DNA from: a bacterium | GTDB lineage: Bacteria; Vulcanimicrobiota; Vulcanimicrobiia; Vulcanimicrobiales; Vulcanimicrobiaceae | Assembly (NCBI GenBank): GCA_021794175.1 | Contig: JAJYRI010000005.1 | Coordinates: 1-64,000, forward strand | Length of the DNA: 64,000 nt | Direction: 5' to 3' | Shown: positions 55,345-64,000 of the stretch, piece by piece | Position numbering within the stretch: the stretch's first letter is position 1 | Layout of the letters: each line of letters opens with the position of its first letter | Translations under genes and position numbers: made by a program | Notes under the pieces: generated by a model | Database searches by the model: none | What the model was told of the DNA's origin: nothing | The model's input: the letters and a program-made list of their open reading frames with translations, nothing else

Positions 55345-55514
55345 CCCTGCGGGTTCGGCGCCGGTGGGGGGGCTGGCCTTGCGCCGTCGCCTTAATCCCT
55401 CTTAAGAGTTCCATAAGCCGGAGTTTACCCGCGGGTTGTACCATCGCGATGAGGGTGCGCGAAGGCGGACCCGAGCGTTGTACCGCACTTGTCATCGTTA
55501 ATGAAGGGAACTAC

Positions 55515-56567
55515 ATGCGTAAGTTAACCGCCGTCGCTCTTGCAGCCGTGTTCGCACTCGGCTCGCTCGCAGCGGCGCGGGCTGCGACGCCGATCCTCGA
55601 GACCGGGTCGTCGCTGCTCTATCCGTTGATGAATATCTGGGTTGCTTCGTATCAGTCGAAGAACCACGGCGTCCAAATCACGACGCAGAGCACCGGCAGC
55701 GGCACGGGCATCTCGCAGGCGATCGCCGGCGTCGCTCAGATCGGCGCGTCGGATGCCTACATGGGAGATCCGCAGATGCGCGGTCATCGCATGCTCAACA
55801 TTCCGCTCGCGATCAGCGCCCAGCAGATTAATTACAATCTTCCGGGACTCAACAACGTCCACTTGCATCTCTCGGGTCCGGTTCTCGCCGGCATCTACAT
55901 GGGGCGTATCAAATACTGGAACGATCCGCAAATCAAGGCGCTGAACCGTCCCTACGCCGGACGCCTGCCGCACCGGACGATCATTCCCATTCACCGCACC
56001 GACGGTTCGGGCGACACCTTCATTTTCTCGCAGTATCTCTCGTTCACGACCCCGATGTGGAGCCATGGCCCCGGCTACGGCACCTCGATCAGCTGGCCGT
56101 CGGTCTCGACCGCGGTCGGCGCGAACGGCAACCCCGGCATGGTGCAGGCCTGCAAGGCGACGCCGTACTCCATCGCTTATATCGGCGTGAGCTTCATTAA
56201 CGAAACGAATAAGGCCGGGCTCGGCTACGCGCTGCTCAAGAATCGCGCCGGGCGCTACCTTGCCCCGACCGCTTCGACGATCGGTTCGGCCGCGGCGGCG
56301 ATGTATTCGAAGACGCCGCGCGACGAGCGCATCTCCCTCGTCTTTGCTCCGGGGGCGAATTCGTACCCGATCATCAATTACGAATACGCCATCGTCAACC
56401 CGCATCAAAAGAACGCGGAGACGCGCGAAGCGTTGGTCAAGTTCCTCTCGTGGGTGCTCGATCATAACGGCGGCCAGCAGATGCACTTCCTCAATGCTGT
56501 GCACTTCCTCCCGCTGCCGGCTTCGATTGCAAAATTGAGCCGCATGCAGATCGCGCAGATCCACTAG
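55515..56567 (+). CDS. pstS: Phosphate ABC transporter substrate-binding protein
   Basis: Signal peptide; ETGSSLLYPLMNIW, QSTGSGTGISQAIAGVAQIGASDA, HRTDGSGDTFIFSQYL. Confidence 0.92.
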   Translation: MRKLTAVALAAVFALGSLAAARAATPILETGSSLLYPLMNIWVASYQSKNHGVQITTQSTGSGTGISQAIAGVAQIGASDAYMGDPQMRGHRMLNIPLAISAQQINYNLPGLNNVHLHLSGPVLAGIYMGRIKYWNDPQIKALNRPYAGRLPHRTIIPIHRTDGSGDTFIFSQYLSFTTPMWSHGPGYGTSISWPSVSTAVGANGNPGMVQACKATPYSIAYIGVSFINETNKAGLGYALLKNRAGRYLAPTASTIGSAAAAMYSKTPRDERISLVFAPGANSYPIINYEYAIVNPHQKNAETREALVKFLSWVLDHNGGQQMHFLNAVHFLPLPASIAKLSRMQIAQIH

Positions 56568-56726
56568 TGTTTCGAGTCGGACATAACGTGACACAAAGCG
56601 ACAGGGGCATTTTGTTGTCGCGAGGAGCGAAGAGGGATGAACGCCTTCGCGTTGTGACCGATGAGCGACGAAGCGGTGGCGAGATGCCCCGGAGCGACTG
56701 GCGCGTCATGTCCGACTCGGGACACT
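56566..56726. repeat. 161-bp long-hairpin (MITE/REP-like) element between pstS and pstC
   Basis: Terminal inverted repeats AGTGTttCGAGTCGGACAT (56566-56584) and ATGTCCGACTCGggACACT (56708-56726); internal GGGGCAT/ATGCCCC and central AACGC-cttc-GCGTT. Confidence 0.8.
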
Positions 56727-56729
56727 AAG

Positions 56730-57764
56730 TTGGCGAGCCTTACCCCGACAGTAGGGGGGAGCCGCACGCGTCGCGCCGCGGTTCCCTTCTCGCAGTCGCC
56801 GGCCAGCGGAATGCTGGCCGGCGCTCTCACGTCGATCGCTGCAGGGCTCTGCCTGCTGCTGGTCGTTCTGATGTTGGTCTTCTTACTCTGGTACACGTGG
56901 CCGGCGATCCGGTATAACGGATTGAGCATTCTCAACGACATCACTTGGAACATCGGTAACCAGTACGGTACCGGAAGCTCGGTTCACAACGGCGTCTCCG
57001 CGGAGCCCGGCGCAGAGTTCGGCGGCCTGGTCTTCTTGGTGGGCACGATGCTCTCGGCGTTGCTGGCGATGGTCTTTGCCGTGCCGCTCGCGCTCGGCGT
57101 CGCCTTGACGATCGTCTATCGACTTCCGGAGCGACTGCGCTTACCGATCAACGCATTGATCGAACTCATGGCCGGCATTCCCTCGGTCGTGTACGGATTG
57201 TGGGGCACGATCGTGCTCGTGCCGTGGGTCGGCAATCAGGTTGCGCCGTTCGTCACGCACCATTTCGGTTTTATTCCCTTTCTCGGCGGCGACGCCGGAA
57301 GCGGAAACGGTCTCTTTGCAGCGGCGATCGTGCTGGCGATCATGGTGATGCCGATCATGGTCGCGACGGTACGGGACGTGCTGCTGGCGCAGCCGAAAAG
57401 CATCTACGAAGCGAGCATGGCGCTGGGAAGTACGTCGTGGCAGGCCGTTACGCATGCGGTCTTGCCGAGCGTACGAACCGGTATCGTCGGCGCGATTCTC
57501 GTCGCCTTCGGGCGCGCGCTCGGCGAAACGATGGCCGTGCTGATGGTCGCCGGGAACGCCATCAACATACTCCCGCACAATATTTTTTCGCCGATCAATA
57601 CGATCGCTGCCGTGGTCGTCTCGCAATTGGAGTCGGCGGTGAGCGATGCCAGCGGCGTAGCACAACGATCGCTCGCCGAACTCGCGCTCGTGTTGTTCGT
57701 CATTTCGTTAGCGGTGAATACGATCGCTCGCGTTGCGATTCGCGGACAGGATCGGTCGCACTAA
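56730..57764 (+). CDS. pstC: Phosphate ABC transporter permease PstC
   Basis: ELMAGIPSVVYGLWG, ALGSTSWQAVTHAVLPSVRTGIVGAILVAFGRALGETMAV. The track start 56661 lies inside the hairpin element; TTG at 56730 or a later start is more plausible. Confidence 0.9.
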   Translation: MASLTPTVGGSRTRRAAVPFSQSPASGMLAGALTSIAAGLCLLLVVLMLVFLLWYTWPAIRYNGLSILNDITWNIGNQYGTGSSVHNGVSAEPGAEFGGLVFLVGTMLSALLAMVFAVPLALGVALTIVYRLPERLRLPINALIELMAGIPSVVYGLWGTIVLVPWVGNQVAPFVTHHFGFIPFLGGDAGSGNGLFAAAIVLAIMVMPIMVATVRDVLLAQPKSIYEASMALGSTSWQAVTHAVLPSVRTGIVGAILVAFGRALGETMAVLMVAGNAINILPHNIFSPINTIAAVVVSQLESAVSDASGVAQRSLAELALVLFVISLAVNTIARVAIRGQDRSH

Positions 57765-58621
57765 TGGTCTCACGCGTAGCGCGCAACGTCGCAATTTCGC
57801 GGTTCTGGTGGGTGCTTTGCATCGCTTCGTTGGTCGGAGCGCTCCTGGTGCTGCTCTCGCTCTTCGGCTTCGTTTTCGTTCGCGGCGTCGCCGCGATCCG
57901 CCCGGATATTTTCTTCACCGTCACGCAAGGTATCGCCGGGGGGCTTGCCAACGCCATCGCCGGAACGCTTCTCCTGGTAACGCTGGCGGTCGCCTTGGTG
58001 GTTCCGGTCGGCCTGGGCGCAGCGATCTGGGTCACACAATTTGCACCGGATCGACTGCGCATCGTCGTGCGTCTCTCGATCGACGTGCTCTTCGGCGTTC
58101 CGTCGATCGTCGTCGGATACTTTCTCTATGTCGCGTTGGTGGAGACGGCGGGATGGGGGTTTTCGCTCGTTGCCGGCTCGCTCGCGCTCGCAATCATTAT
58201 GCTCCCGTACGTCTATCGCGCCGCGGACCTCGCTTTCTCCGCAGTCCCGCGCGATCTCGTCGAAGCCTCGGTCGCTCTAGGGGCGCGTCCGCTGACCACG
58301 TTTTTACGCGTCGCCTTTCCCTGGGCGCTCCCGGGAACGCTCACCGGGTTGTTGATCGGGGTCGGTATCGCGTTAGGTGAGACCGCGCCGCTGATCTATA
58401 CCGCCGGCTGGTCGAATTACATGCCGACGCTCGCGCCGACGCACTCGCCGGTCGGATATCTCACCTACGTTGTGTGGACCTTCATCAACGAGCCGTTCAA
58501 AGAATCGCATCAACTCGCGTATGCGGCGGCTTTTCTTCTGATGATCGGCATCTTCGTTACCAACTTCGTCGCTCGCGCGGCGGTGGAGTACTGGGCCTCC
58601 CGCACCCGCACCCACGCTTGA
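57764..58621 (+). CDS. pstA: Phosphate ABC transporter permease PstA
   Basis: VLFGVPSIVVGYFLY, ALGARPLTTFLRVAFPWALPGTLTGLLIGVGIALGETAPLIYTAG. Confidence 0.92.
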   Translation: MVSRVARNVAISRFWWVLCIASLVGALLVLLSLFGFVFVRGVAAIRPDIFFTVTQGIAGGLANAIAGTLLLVTLAVALVVPVGLGAAIWVTQFAPDRLRIVVRLSIDVLFGVPSIVVGYFLYVALVETAGWGFSLVAGSLALAIIMLPYVYRAADLAFSAVPRDLVEASVALGARPLTTFLRVAFPWALPGTLTGLLIGVGIALGETAPLIYTAGWSNYMPTLAPTHSPVGYLTYVVWTFINEPFKESHQLAYAAAFLLMIGIFVTNFVARAAVEYWASRTRTHA

Positions 58622-58725
58622 TTCCGGGCTGAATTCGCCGATATCTTCGTTGCCGAAACGCTCGCGTACCTCACGTACGCGTCGCGTTTCGGCGCCTCGA
58701 TCTCGACGAATTCAGCTCCGGAATC
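58620..58725. repeat. 106-bp near-palindromic hairpin element directly after pstA
   Basis: Arms GATTCCGG-GCTGAATTCGCCGATATC...GCCGAAACGC and GCGTTTCGGC...GATCTCGACGAATTCAGCTCCGGAATC; loop GCGTAC-ctcac-GTACGC. Confidence 0.8.
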
Positions 58726-58742
58726 ACTTTTGTGTGGGCGGA

Positions 58743-58934
58743 GACGACGGGGGACAATAAAAAGACGACGGGGGAGAAAAATAAGGACGACGGGGGACAA
58801 TAAAAAGATGACGGGGGAGAAAAGTAAGGATGACGGGAGATAAAAAGACGACGAGGGGAGAAAAATAAGGACGACGGGGACAATAAAAGGACGACGGGGG
58901 AGAAAAATAAGGACGACGGGGGAGAGAGATAGAG
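58743..58934 (+). repeat. Purine-rich minisatellite, 9 degenerate units of 18-23 bp
   Basis: Alternating GACGACGGGGGACAATAAAAA and GACGACGGGGGAGAAAAATAAG units. Confidence 0.95.
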
Positions 58935-59030
58935 ACGCAGGGTGTCGGGCCGGTGGCGCGCATGGGCGAGGTGGCGGAGGAGCGGGCGTTAAAAAAAAGG
59001 CATCGAGTGTTTGGGAAAGGAGCCCCTAGG

Positions 59031-59321
59031 ATGCTTGAGGAGCGGGAGATTTTATCGGGAGTGCTCCACGAAGTACCGGCCGATATGGCGGAAGCAATCG
59101 CAGCGGAGAGCGACGTCCTCCCGCTCTGGAACGGGCTTACGCCGATTCAACGAAACGAATGGATCTGTTGGACGACGAGCGTGAAAAAGCCGGAAACACG
59201 CGCCGCACATATCGACCGTGCGATCGCCGATTTGCGCGCGGGCAAACGACAGCCGTGCTGTTGGCCGGGGTGTCCTCACCGCCGGCCCAAGGCACAGAAA
59301 TGGTTTCGCGGGGCGTCGTAA
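59031..59321 (+). CDS. YdeI/OmpD-associated-like protein
   Basis: LWNGLTPIQRNEWICWTTSVKKPETRAAHIDRAIADLRAGKRQPCCWPGC resembles the YdeI/OmdA family; start uncertain (track start 58953). Confidence 0.65.
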   Translation: MLEEREILSGVLHEVPADMAEAIAAESDVLPLWNGLTPIQRNEWICWTTSVKKPETRAAHIDRAIADLRAGKRQPCCWPGCPHRRPKAQKWFRGAS

Positions 59322-59336
59322 CGCGGGGCGATTCCG

Positions 59337-61043
59337 CTAGTGCGTTATCAGTAACGGAGCGAAGCCTTTCGGCGGATGGTTCTCACCGGGAATACGAACG
59401 GGCGTAACGCCGATCGTCCGGCAGCTCCACGGTGACGGTATCGTATCGACGACACGTGTTGGGATCTCCGCGAGGCGCGCCGGCAGCGGTGCTTTCTTCC
59501 CTGCGAGGCGGAGCGGATCGAAGGCGCCGACGAGGTTGCTCAGTGCCGGATTGCCGTCGCGGGGGCCGAGCGGTAGATAGGGCTTCTCGTCGGGGAGCGA
59601 TGCGAGCGTCGGTAAGTCGAACAGCGTTCCGAGGAACTTCACGAAGGAAGCATGGTCGGAGAGCTCGTGGACGACCGCGTGGTTGCGCGCATACGGCGAG
59701 ATGAGTATGGCCGGAACGCGCGGGCCGTCGCCGCACGCATGTCCGTCGAAGCATCGCTCGAATTGCGGCGGTGGGACGTGATCGTAGAAACCCTCGGAAT
59801 CATCCCAAAAGATAAATATTGCCGAGCTCTTCCAATAACGGCTGCGCGCGATCGTATCGACGACCTTGGCAACCATCGCCTCGGATATCTGCGAATCGGA
59901 GTAGCCGGGGTGATCGTCATCGCCGCGAAAACGCGATTGCACGCGGGGATCTTTATTTGCCGGTTTGAGACCGAACGGATTCTTCTTTCCGCCTTTAATA
60001 ATAATGACGCTGCGATGGCCGAGCCGTCCCTGGGAAATGGCGGGAAAGAGCGCGGTGAGATCGTGGACTCCGCCCCAAAAATACGGATTCTTGCGGAGAT
60101 ATCCGAAGTATTGCAAAGCGTTGTGATGCGGAATGTAGCCGTGGACGAGATTCGTTGCATTCGGATGCTCGGCGGCGGCATAACCTTCCTGATACCAGCC
60201 CCACGGAATCGCGGCGCGTCCGCTGCGAGCGATCGTCGCAATATCCTTGCGAATGCCGTGATTGTCGCGCTTCGCTTCGATCGCGCGGCGTTGCGCCATC
60301 GTCAGAAAAATGGTTGCATAGTGCTGATCGTACTGTGCTTTGAGCGGGTCGGGCGGGCTTCCGGGATAGGGGCCGAACGGGGGCTCCGCATCGTCGACGA
60401 TCGGTTCCCCGGGGCCCTTGGAATTCGGCGCAACTTGTTCGGCTGCGTCGCGTGCCCACTGCGTCTCGCCGGTCTGTGCGGCGATGAGATCGATGTTTCC
60501 CGGCGTTGACGGTCCCCACATGCCTTGGAAGAAATGGTCGTAGAGGGCGAAGTTGTGCGCGTAATACCAGAGGTACGGGATCGTATCGCAGTCTTCGTGC
60601 GCCATCGTGAGCAGGCCGAGGCGCTCCGCGTCGCTACGGTCGTAGCCGCGAGCGAGAAGACCGAACTCTTCCGTTTCGACATAGAGATCCATTCGGCCGC
60701 CGTCGGCTTTGGTAATAAGCGCCGGGCGGGCGTGGTCGGCATCGGCGGTATCGGGAGCCGTTATGCGAAACGGCGTTACCCATTGCTTGCCGATCGGGTC
60801 GTATTGACGAAAACCGTGCTTTTGAGCTGAAGGCGAGGCGAGATTATCTGCACCGGGAAAGGTCCCGAAATACGAATCGAAGGAACGGTTTTCTTGGTAG
60901 ATCACAAAAACGTGTTTGATGCGAGAACGGAGCAGTGCATCGAGCGTTTTGCTCTGTAGCGCCGAACCGTTCGTCGATGCGCCGACCGGCGCGATCGAAC
61001 AGAAAATGGAACAGCCGATGATAAACGCGACGAGACGGCGCAA
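59337..61043 (-). CDS. Phosphoesterase-family (phospholipase C / acid phosphatase-like) secreted protein
   Basis: IKHVFVIYQENRSFDSYFGTFPGADN, MWGPSTPGNIDLIAAQTG, IFIFWDDSEGFYDHVPPP, DGPRVPAILISPYAR. Confidence 0.9.
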   Translation of the reverse strand: MRRLVAFIIGCSIFCSIAPVGASTNGSALQSKTLDALLRSRIKHVFVIYQENRSFDSYFGTFPGADNLASPSAQKHGFRQYDPIGKQWVTPFRITAPDTADADHARPALITKADGGRMDLYVETEEFGLLARGYDRSDAERLGLLTMAHEDCDTIPYLWYYAHNFALYDHFFQGMWGPSTPGNIDLIAAQTGETQWARDAAEQVAPNSKGPGEPIVDDAEPPFGPYPGSPPDPLKAQYDQHYATIFLTMAQRRAIEAKRDNHGIRKDIATIARSGRAAIPWGWYQEGYAAAEHPNATNLVHGYIPHHNALQYFGYLRKNPYFWGGVHDLTALFPAISQGRLGHRSVIIIKGGKKNPFGLKPANKDPRVQSRFRGDDDHPGYSDSQISEAMVAKVVDTIARSRYWKSSAIFIFWDDSEGFYDHVPPPQFERCFDGHACGDGPRVPAILISPYARNHAVVHELSDHASFVKFLGTLFDLPTLASLPDEKPYLPLGPRDGNPALSNLVGAFDPLRLAGKKAPLPARLAEIPTRVVDTIPSPWSCRTIGVTPVRIPGENHPPKGFAPLLITH

Positions 61044-61222
61044 CGGGGTACCTCCGCAAGCGAAAACGGCAGATGCTCTGCTGCATATTCTGCGGCTTTC
61101 GCATGCATGAGTCCTGGCATGTTTTGCGGAAAAAACGCGCGTCCGTGCGGGATTTATTTGTTCGATGGTTAACGAAGATTATGAACCTCAAAATTGCTTA
61201 AGAGAGTGAAGGAGAACTGCCG

Positions 61223-61891
61223 ATGATCGAGATGGAAATGATTCGTGAGATCGTGCGTTTGCCTGCTCCGGCGCCCGAGCCGCAAGCGCTTGCGGCCGAC
61301 GGCGAGCGCCTGTGGGTAAGCTCGATGCAGACGAGCCGCCTTTACGCCGTTTCACCGACCGACGATCGCATACTCGAGGAATCGCAGGCGCCCGGGAAGC
61401 CGATCGGCGCTATAGCGCTTGGCGACGAGCTGCGATTCGTCTCCAGCGAAGGCGCCGACGACGACCGCTACTTACGCCGCTTCGTACCCGGACACGGCGT
61501 AAAAGAGCACGATCGTCTTGCGTGTCCCGATTTTACCGGTTCGCAGCTCGCTTTCGACGGTCGGCACCTGTGGCTCAGCCAAGCGGTTCGCAAGCGCCTT
61601 CTTGCACTCGATGCCGCCGGTTCGATTCTCACGACGATGGATTTCTCCGAAGCCCTCTCCGGTTTTGCGCGCGGAACGGTCGGCTGCTGCTTCGTCGAGG
61701 GGACGCTCTATCTGCTCGCTCGGAATACCGATGATGCGACGAACACCTTCGTGCGCGTCACCTCGCTCGAAGAACGTACCGTCGAAGCGCTCGCTCATCT
61801 GTCGTTTCGCAGCGTCTCGCTCGCCCACGACGGTACGCGATTCTGGACTGCCGATAAACCGGCAAATTCGCTGGTTGCGTTTACCGCCTAG
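61223..61891 (+). CDS. Hypothetical beta-propeller-like protein (paralogue of 50709..51359)
   Basis: LPAPAPEPQALAADGERLWVSSMQTSRLYAVSPTD...RRFVPGHGVKEHDRLACPDFTGSQLAFDG; colinear with the first copy. Confidence 0.65.
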   Translation: MIEMEMIREIVRLPAPAPEPQALAADGERLWVSSMQTSRLYAVSPTDDRILEESQAPGKPIGAIALGDELRFVSSEGADDDRYLRRFVPGHGVKEHDRLACPDFTGSQLAFDGRHLWLSQAVRKRLLALDAAGSILTTMDFSEALSGFARGTVGCCFVEGTLYLLARNTDDATNTFVRVTSLEERTVEALAHLSFRSVSLAHDGTRFWTADKPANSLVAFTA

Positions 61892-61904
61892 CACCGAGGA
61901 TGCG

Positions 61905-62237
61905 TTAGCGCCCGCCATCCTCATCGCGCTCACCGCGACCGCGCCGGATAAGGTCGATGCGGTCGGCGATAAACGCGCCGTCTTCGCCGCGGTGCCCCCA
62001 TATGCGGAGCAACATGCCCCAGCGAGGGGTCATCCCGGTTGGATTGATGATCGTTCCGCGGTGCAGTTCGAGGATGCGGCCGTCCGCTAAGCGGAGATGG
62101 TAGGGCCAGAAGGCGTCGGCGCGGGCGACGATCGTGCGCTCACGCCCTCCGCCGCGATCCCAATCCGCCTGTACGGCGAGTGGGGCGAGGAGCGTCAGGG
62201 CGGTCACGAGAGCGAAAGCAAGGGATTTGCGTTTCAT
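61905..62237 (-). CDS. Small secreted hypothetical protein
   Basis: Signal peptide MKRKSLAFALVTALTLLAPLAVQA; remainder unknown. Confidence 0.55.
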   Translation of the reverse strand: MKRKSLAFALVTALTLLAPLAVQADWDRGGGRERTIVARADAFWPYHLRLADGRILELHRGTIINPTGMTPRWGMLLRIWGHRGEDGAFIADRIDLIRRGRGERDEDGGR

Positions 62238-62528
62238 GAATTCCTCCGGTGAATCGGTGTTGGTGCGCTCGATATCCTCAGAAACGCTGCTCTCCCATCC
62301 ACGGTCGCGCCGTGCGCTGCTTTCTCACCCGCCATTCATCGATGAGACTCTCGATGAGGCGGCGGAGTGACGAAATGCACCTAGGGGCTCCGGCCCCCCA
62401 TCTGTCGGGGCTCCTTATATCTTAACTCGTACTTAACGTAGAATGGCCGGGTGCCCGGAGCTCGCTCGCGTGGGCTCGAGGTACCTGTTGCAACTACTTC
62501 GTACGATCTCGTACGACCAAGGAGAAGA

Positions 62529-64000
62529 ATGCAAACATCCCTCCGACTCGTAGCATCATGTCTGATTGCAGGCATGGTGCTTTCGGCGTGCGGCGGCGGC
62601 AATTCCGGTGGAGGAATTTTACCGGCCGGCTCGCCCACGCAAAGCACCGGATCGTCGCCCGCCCAAGGCCCGATCAGCAGCGTTCCGAAGACCGCCGGCA
62701 CCCTTGCCTATACCGACATGGGTGCCGCGCCGCAGACGACGCCCGTCAACGTCACGTTGACGCTCAACTACAACCATCAGGCGCAACTCGATCAGCTCGT
62801 CGCTCAGCAAGCCGATCCCACCTCGCCGATGTACCACCACTATCTCACCACCGACGAGTTCAATTCGTATTATGCGCCGACCGCCCAGCAGGAGCAGAGT
62901 GTCGTTTTTGCCTTGCAGCGCGCGGGCTTTACGATTACCAAAGAGTATTCCAACCGCACCATCATCGAAGCCAGCGCCCCCGCGGCGAAGGTCGAAAGCT
63001 ATTTCAATACCCAGATCCACATGGTGAACCAGGGTAAATTCGGTGCGCGTTACGTCAACGTGAAACCCGCAGTCGTCCCGGCGGCGATCTCGTCGCTGGT
63101 GCACGCGGTGACGACGAGCAACGTTATCGTCGCTCGTACCGGCGCGCACGTTCGCAGCTCGGAGTCGCTCTCGTCGTTGATCGCCTCGACGACGCTTCCA
63201 GGCGTGCCGCACGTTCCCGCGCAGCGCGCTACTCGCAAGATAACGCTCTCGCCGCAGATGAAAGCGCGCGGAGCGATGCTCGCGAAATATGCGACGCCGT
63301 TCACGACATCGAACGTGATCGGCAATCCGGGCTTCGAGACCGGAGCCTTTTCGCCGTGGTTCCCCTGCGGCAACGGCTATGCGACGATCGATTCGTCGAA
63401 TCCGCATAGCGGTCAGTACGATGCTTTCACCGGAAATCTCGCCAGCAACCTCGGCGAAGAGTACGGCCTCGACGGCGTCTGCCAGCAGGTAACCGTTCCC
63501 ACCAACGGACAGCTCAGCTTCTACGTCGATGAAGGCACGAGCGAGACCAGCACGTACAATGCCGACCAAGAAGCCGATCTCTTCGATGCCAACGGCAACT
63601 ACCTGACCAACCTCTATACCGAGAACGGCAACACCAACGGCTACGTGCAACGTAGCTATAACATCGGTGCCTATGCCGGACAACAGGTCATTATCTTTGT
63701 CGGTATCTACGGCAGCGGATCGTTCAGCGATTACAACTACGTCTATCTTGACGATGCCTCGTTGACCAACGGCAGCTCGCCGACCCCGTCGCCGTCGCCG
63801 GTTCCGACCGCGTCGCCGACGCCGGTTCCGACCGCATCGCCGACGCCGGTTCCGACTGCATCGCCGACGCCGAAGCCGACGAACTCGCCGACTCCGACGC
63901 CGACGAACTCGCCGACCCCGACGCCGACGAACTCGCCGACCCCGGCCCCGACGAATTCACCGACCCCCGTCCCGACACCGACCCCGGTCTCTGGCGGCAC
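62529..64000 (+). CDS. Secreted lipoprotein with pro-kumamolisin (S53 propeptide) domain, jelly-roll-like region and PT-rich linker; truncated by window end
   Basis: Read from sequence: [24 protein letters not shown]...[70 protein letters not shown] 4-5 nt upstream. Absent from the ORF track because no stop occurs before the window end. Confidence 0.85.
   Translation, partial: MQTSLRLVASCLIAGMVLSACGGGNSGGGILPAGSPTQSTGSSPAQGPISSVPKTAGTLAYTDMGAAPQTTPVNVTLTLNYNHQAQLDQLVAQQADPTSPMYHHYLTTDEFNSYYAPTAQQEQSVVFALQRAGFTITKEYSNRTIIEASAPAAKVESYFNTQIHMVNQGKFGARYVNVKPAVVPAAISSLVHAVTTSNVIVARTGAHVRSSESLSSLIASTTLPGVPHVPAQRATRKITLSPQMKARGAMLAKYATPFTTSNVIGNPGFETGAFSPWFPCGNGYATIDSSNPHSGQYDAFTGNLASNLGEEYGLDGVCQQVTVPTNGQLSFYVDEGTSETSTYNADQEADLFDANGNYLTNLYTENGNTNGYVQRSYNIGAYAGQQVIIFVGIYGSGSFSDYNYVYLDDASLTNGSSPTPSPSPVPTASPTPVPTASPTPVPTASPTPKPTNSPTPTPTNSPTPTPTNSPTPAPTNSPTPVPTPTPVSGG
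63766..63990 (+). repeat. In-frame tandem repeat encoding (S/T)PTP-type linker
   Basis: [52 protein letters not shown]. Confidence 0.9.

Noticed and set aside
56661-56729. Track N-terminus of PstC (MSDEAVARCPGATGASCPTRDTK)
   Set aside because: Encoded by the right arm of the hairpin element; does not look like a PstC N-terminus.
58743-58934. CRISPR array
   Set aside because: Units are 18-23 bp directly abutting with no unique spacers, and no cas genes are visible.
63724-64000. Minus-strand ORFs encoding ([10 protein letters not shown])n repeats
   Set aside because: Reverse complement of the PT-rich linker of the plus-strand lipoprotein; repeat artefact.

Overview
The window is high-GC bacterial chromosome, densely packed with biosynthetic operons. 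It lacks phage or plasmid hallmarks, CRISPR arrays and recognisable rRNA or tRNA genes. From left to right it contains: a WecG/TagA-type glycosyltransferase end, a sugar nucleotidyltransferase and comF; an AT-richer island (SemiSWEET, two unknown proteins, ribD); a riboflavin operon (ribE, ribBA with an N-terminal XRE-type HTH, ribH) interleaved with a thioesterase and two Zn-dehydrogenases; mtnA and holA; a purine cluster (purB, PAICS-like purC-purE fusion, purL, purQ, divergent purS-like gene, two tandem archaeal-type purP genes, guaA, purD); a CLC channel; purF; a desaturase; HD-GYP; panB; pepA; purM and a GNAT-purN fusion; hom-metY-metX; thrB/thrC/tsaD; an arginine regulon (argB, argF, argR, argG, argH, argC, argJ, argD); MFS, lipoprotein and thrS; pstS-C-A; a phosphoesterase; and a window-truncated lipoprotein with a pro-kumamolisin domain. 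The strongest candidates for something new are: (1) the unusual purine pathway, with a PAICS-like PurC plus degenerate class-II-like PurE, tandem PurP, a GNAT-PurN fusion and a divergent PurS-like protein, and no purH, purE or purK in the window; (2) the HTH-RibB-RibA fusion behind an apparently leaderless promoter; (3) a predicted leader-peptide attenuator upstream of hom-metY-metX; (4) two long hairpin elements that abut stop codons in the pst operon, followed by a purine-rich minisatellite. All family calls come from reading the translations by eye; no database search was run.
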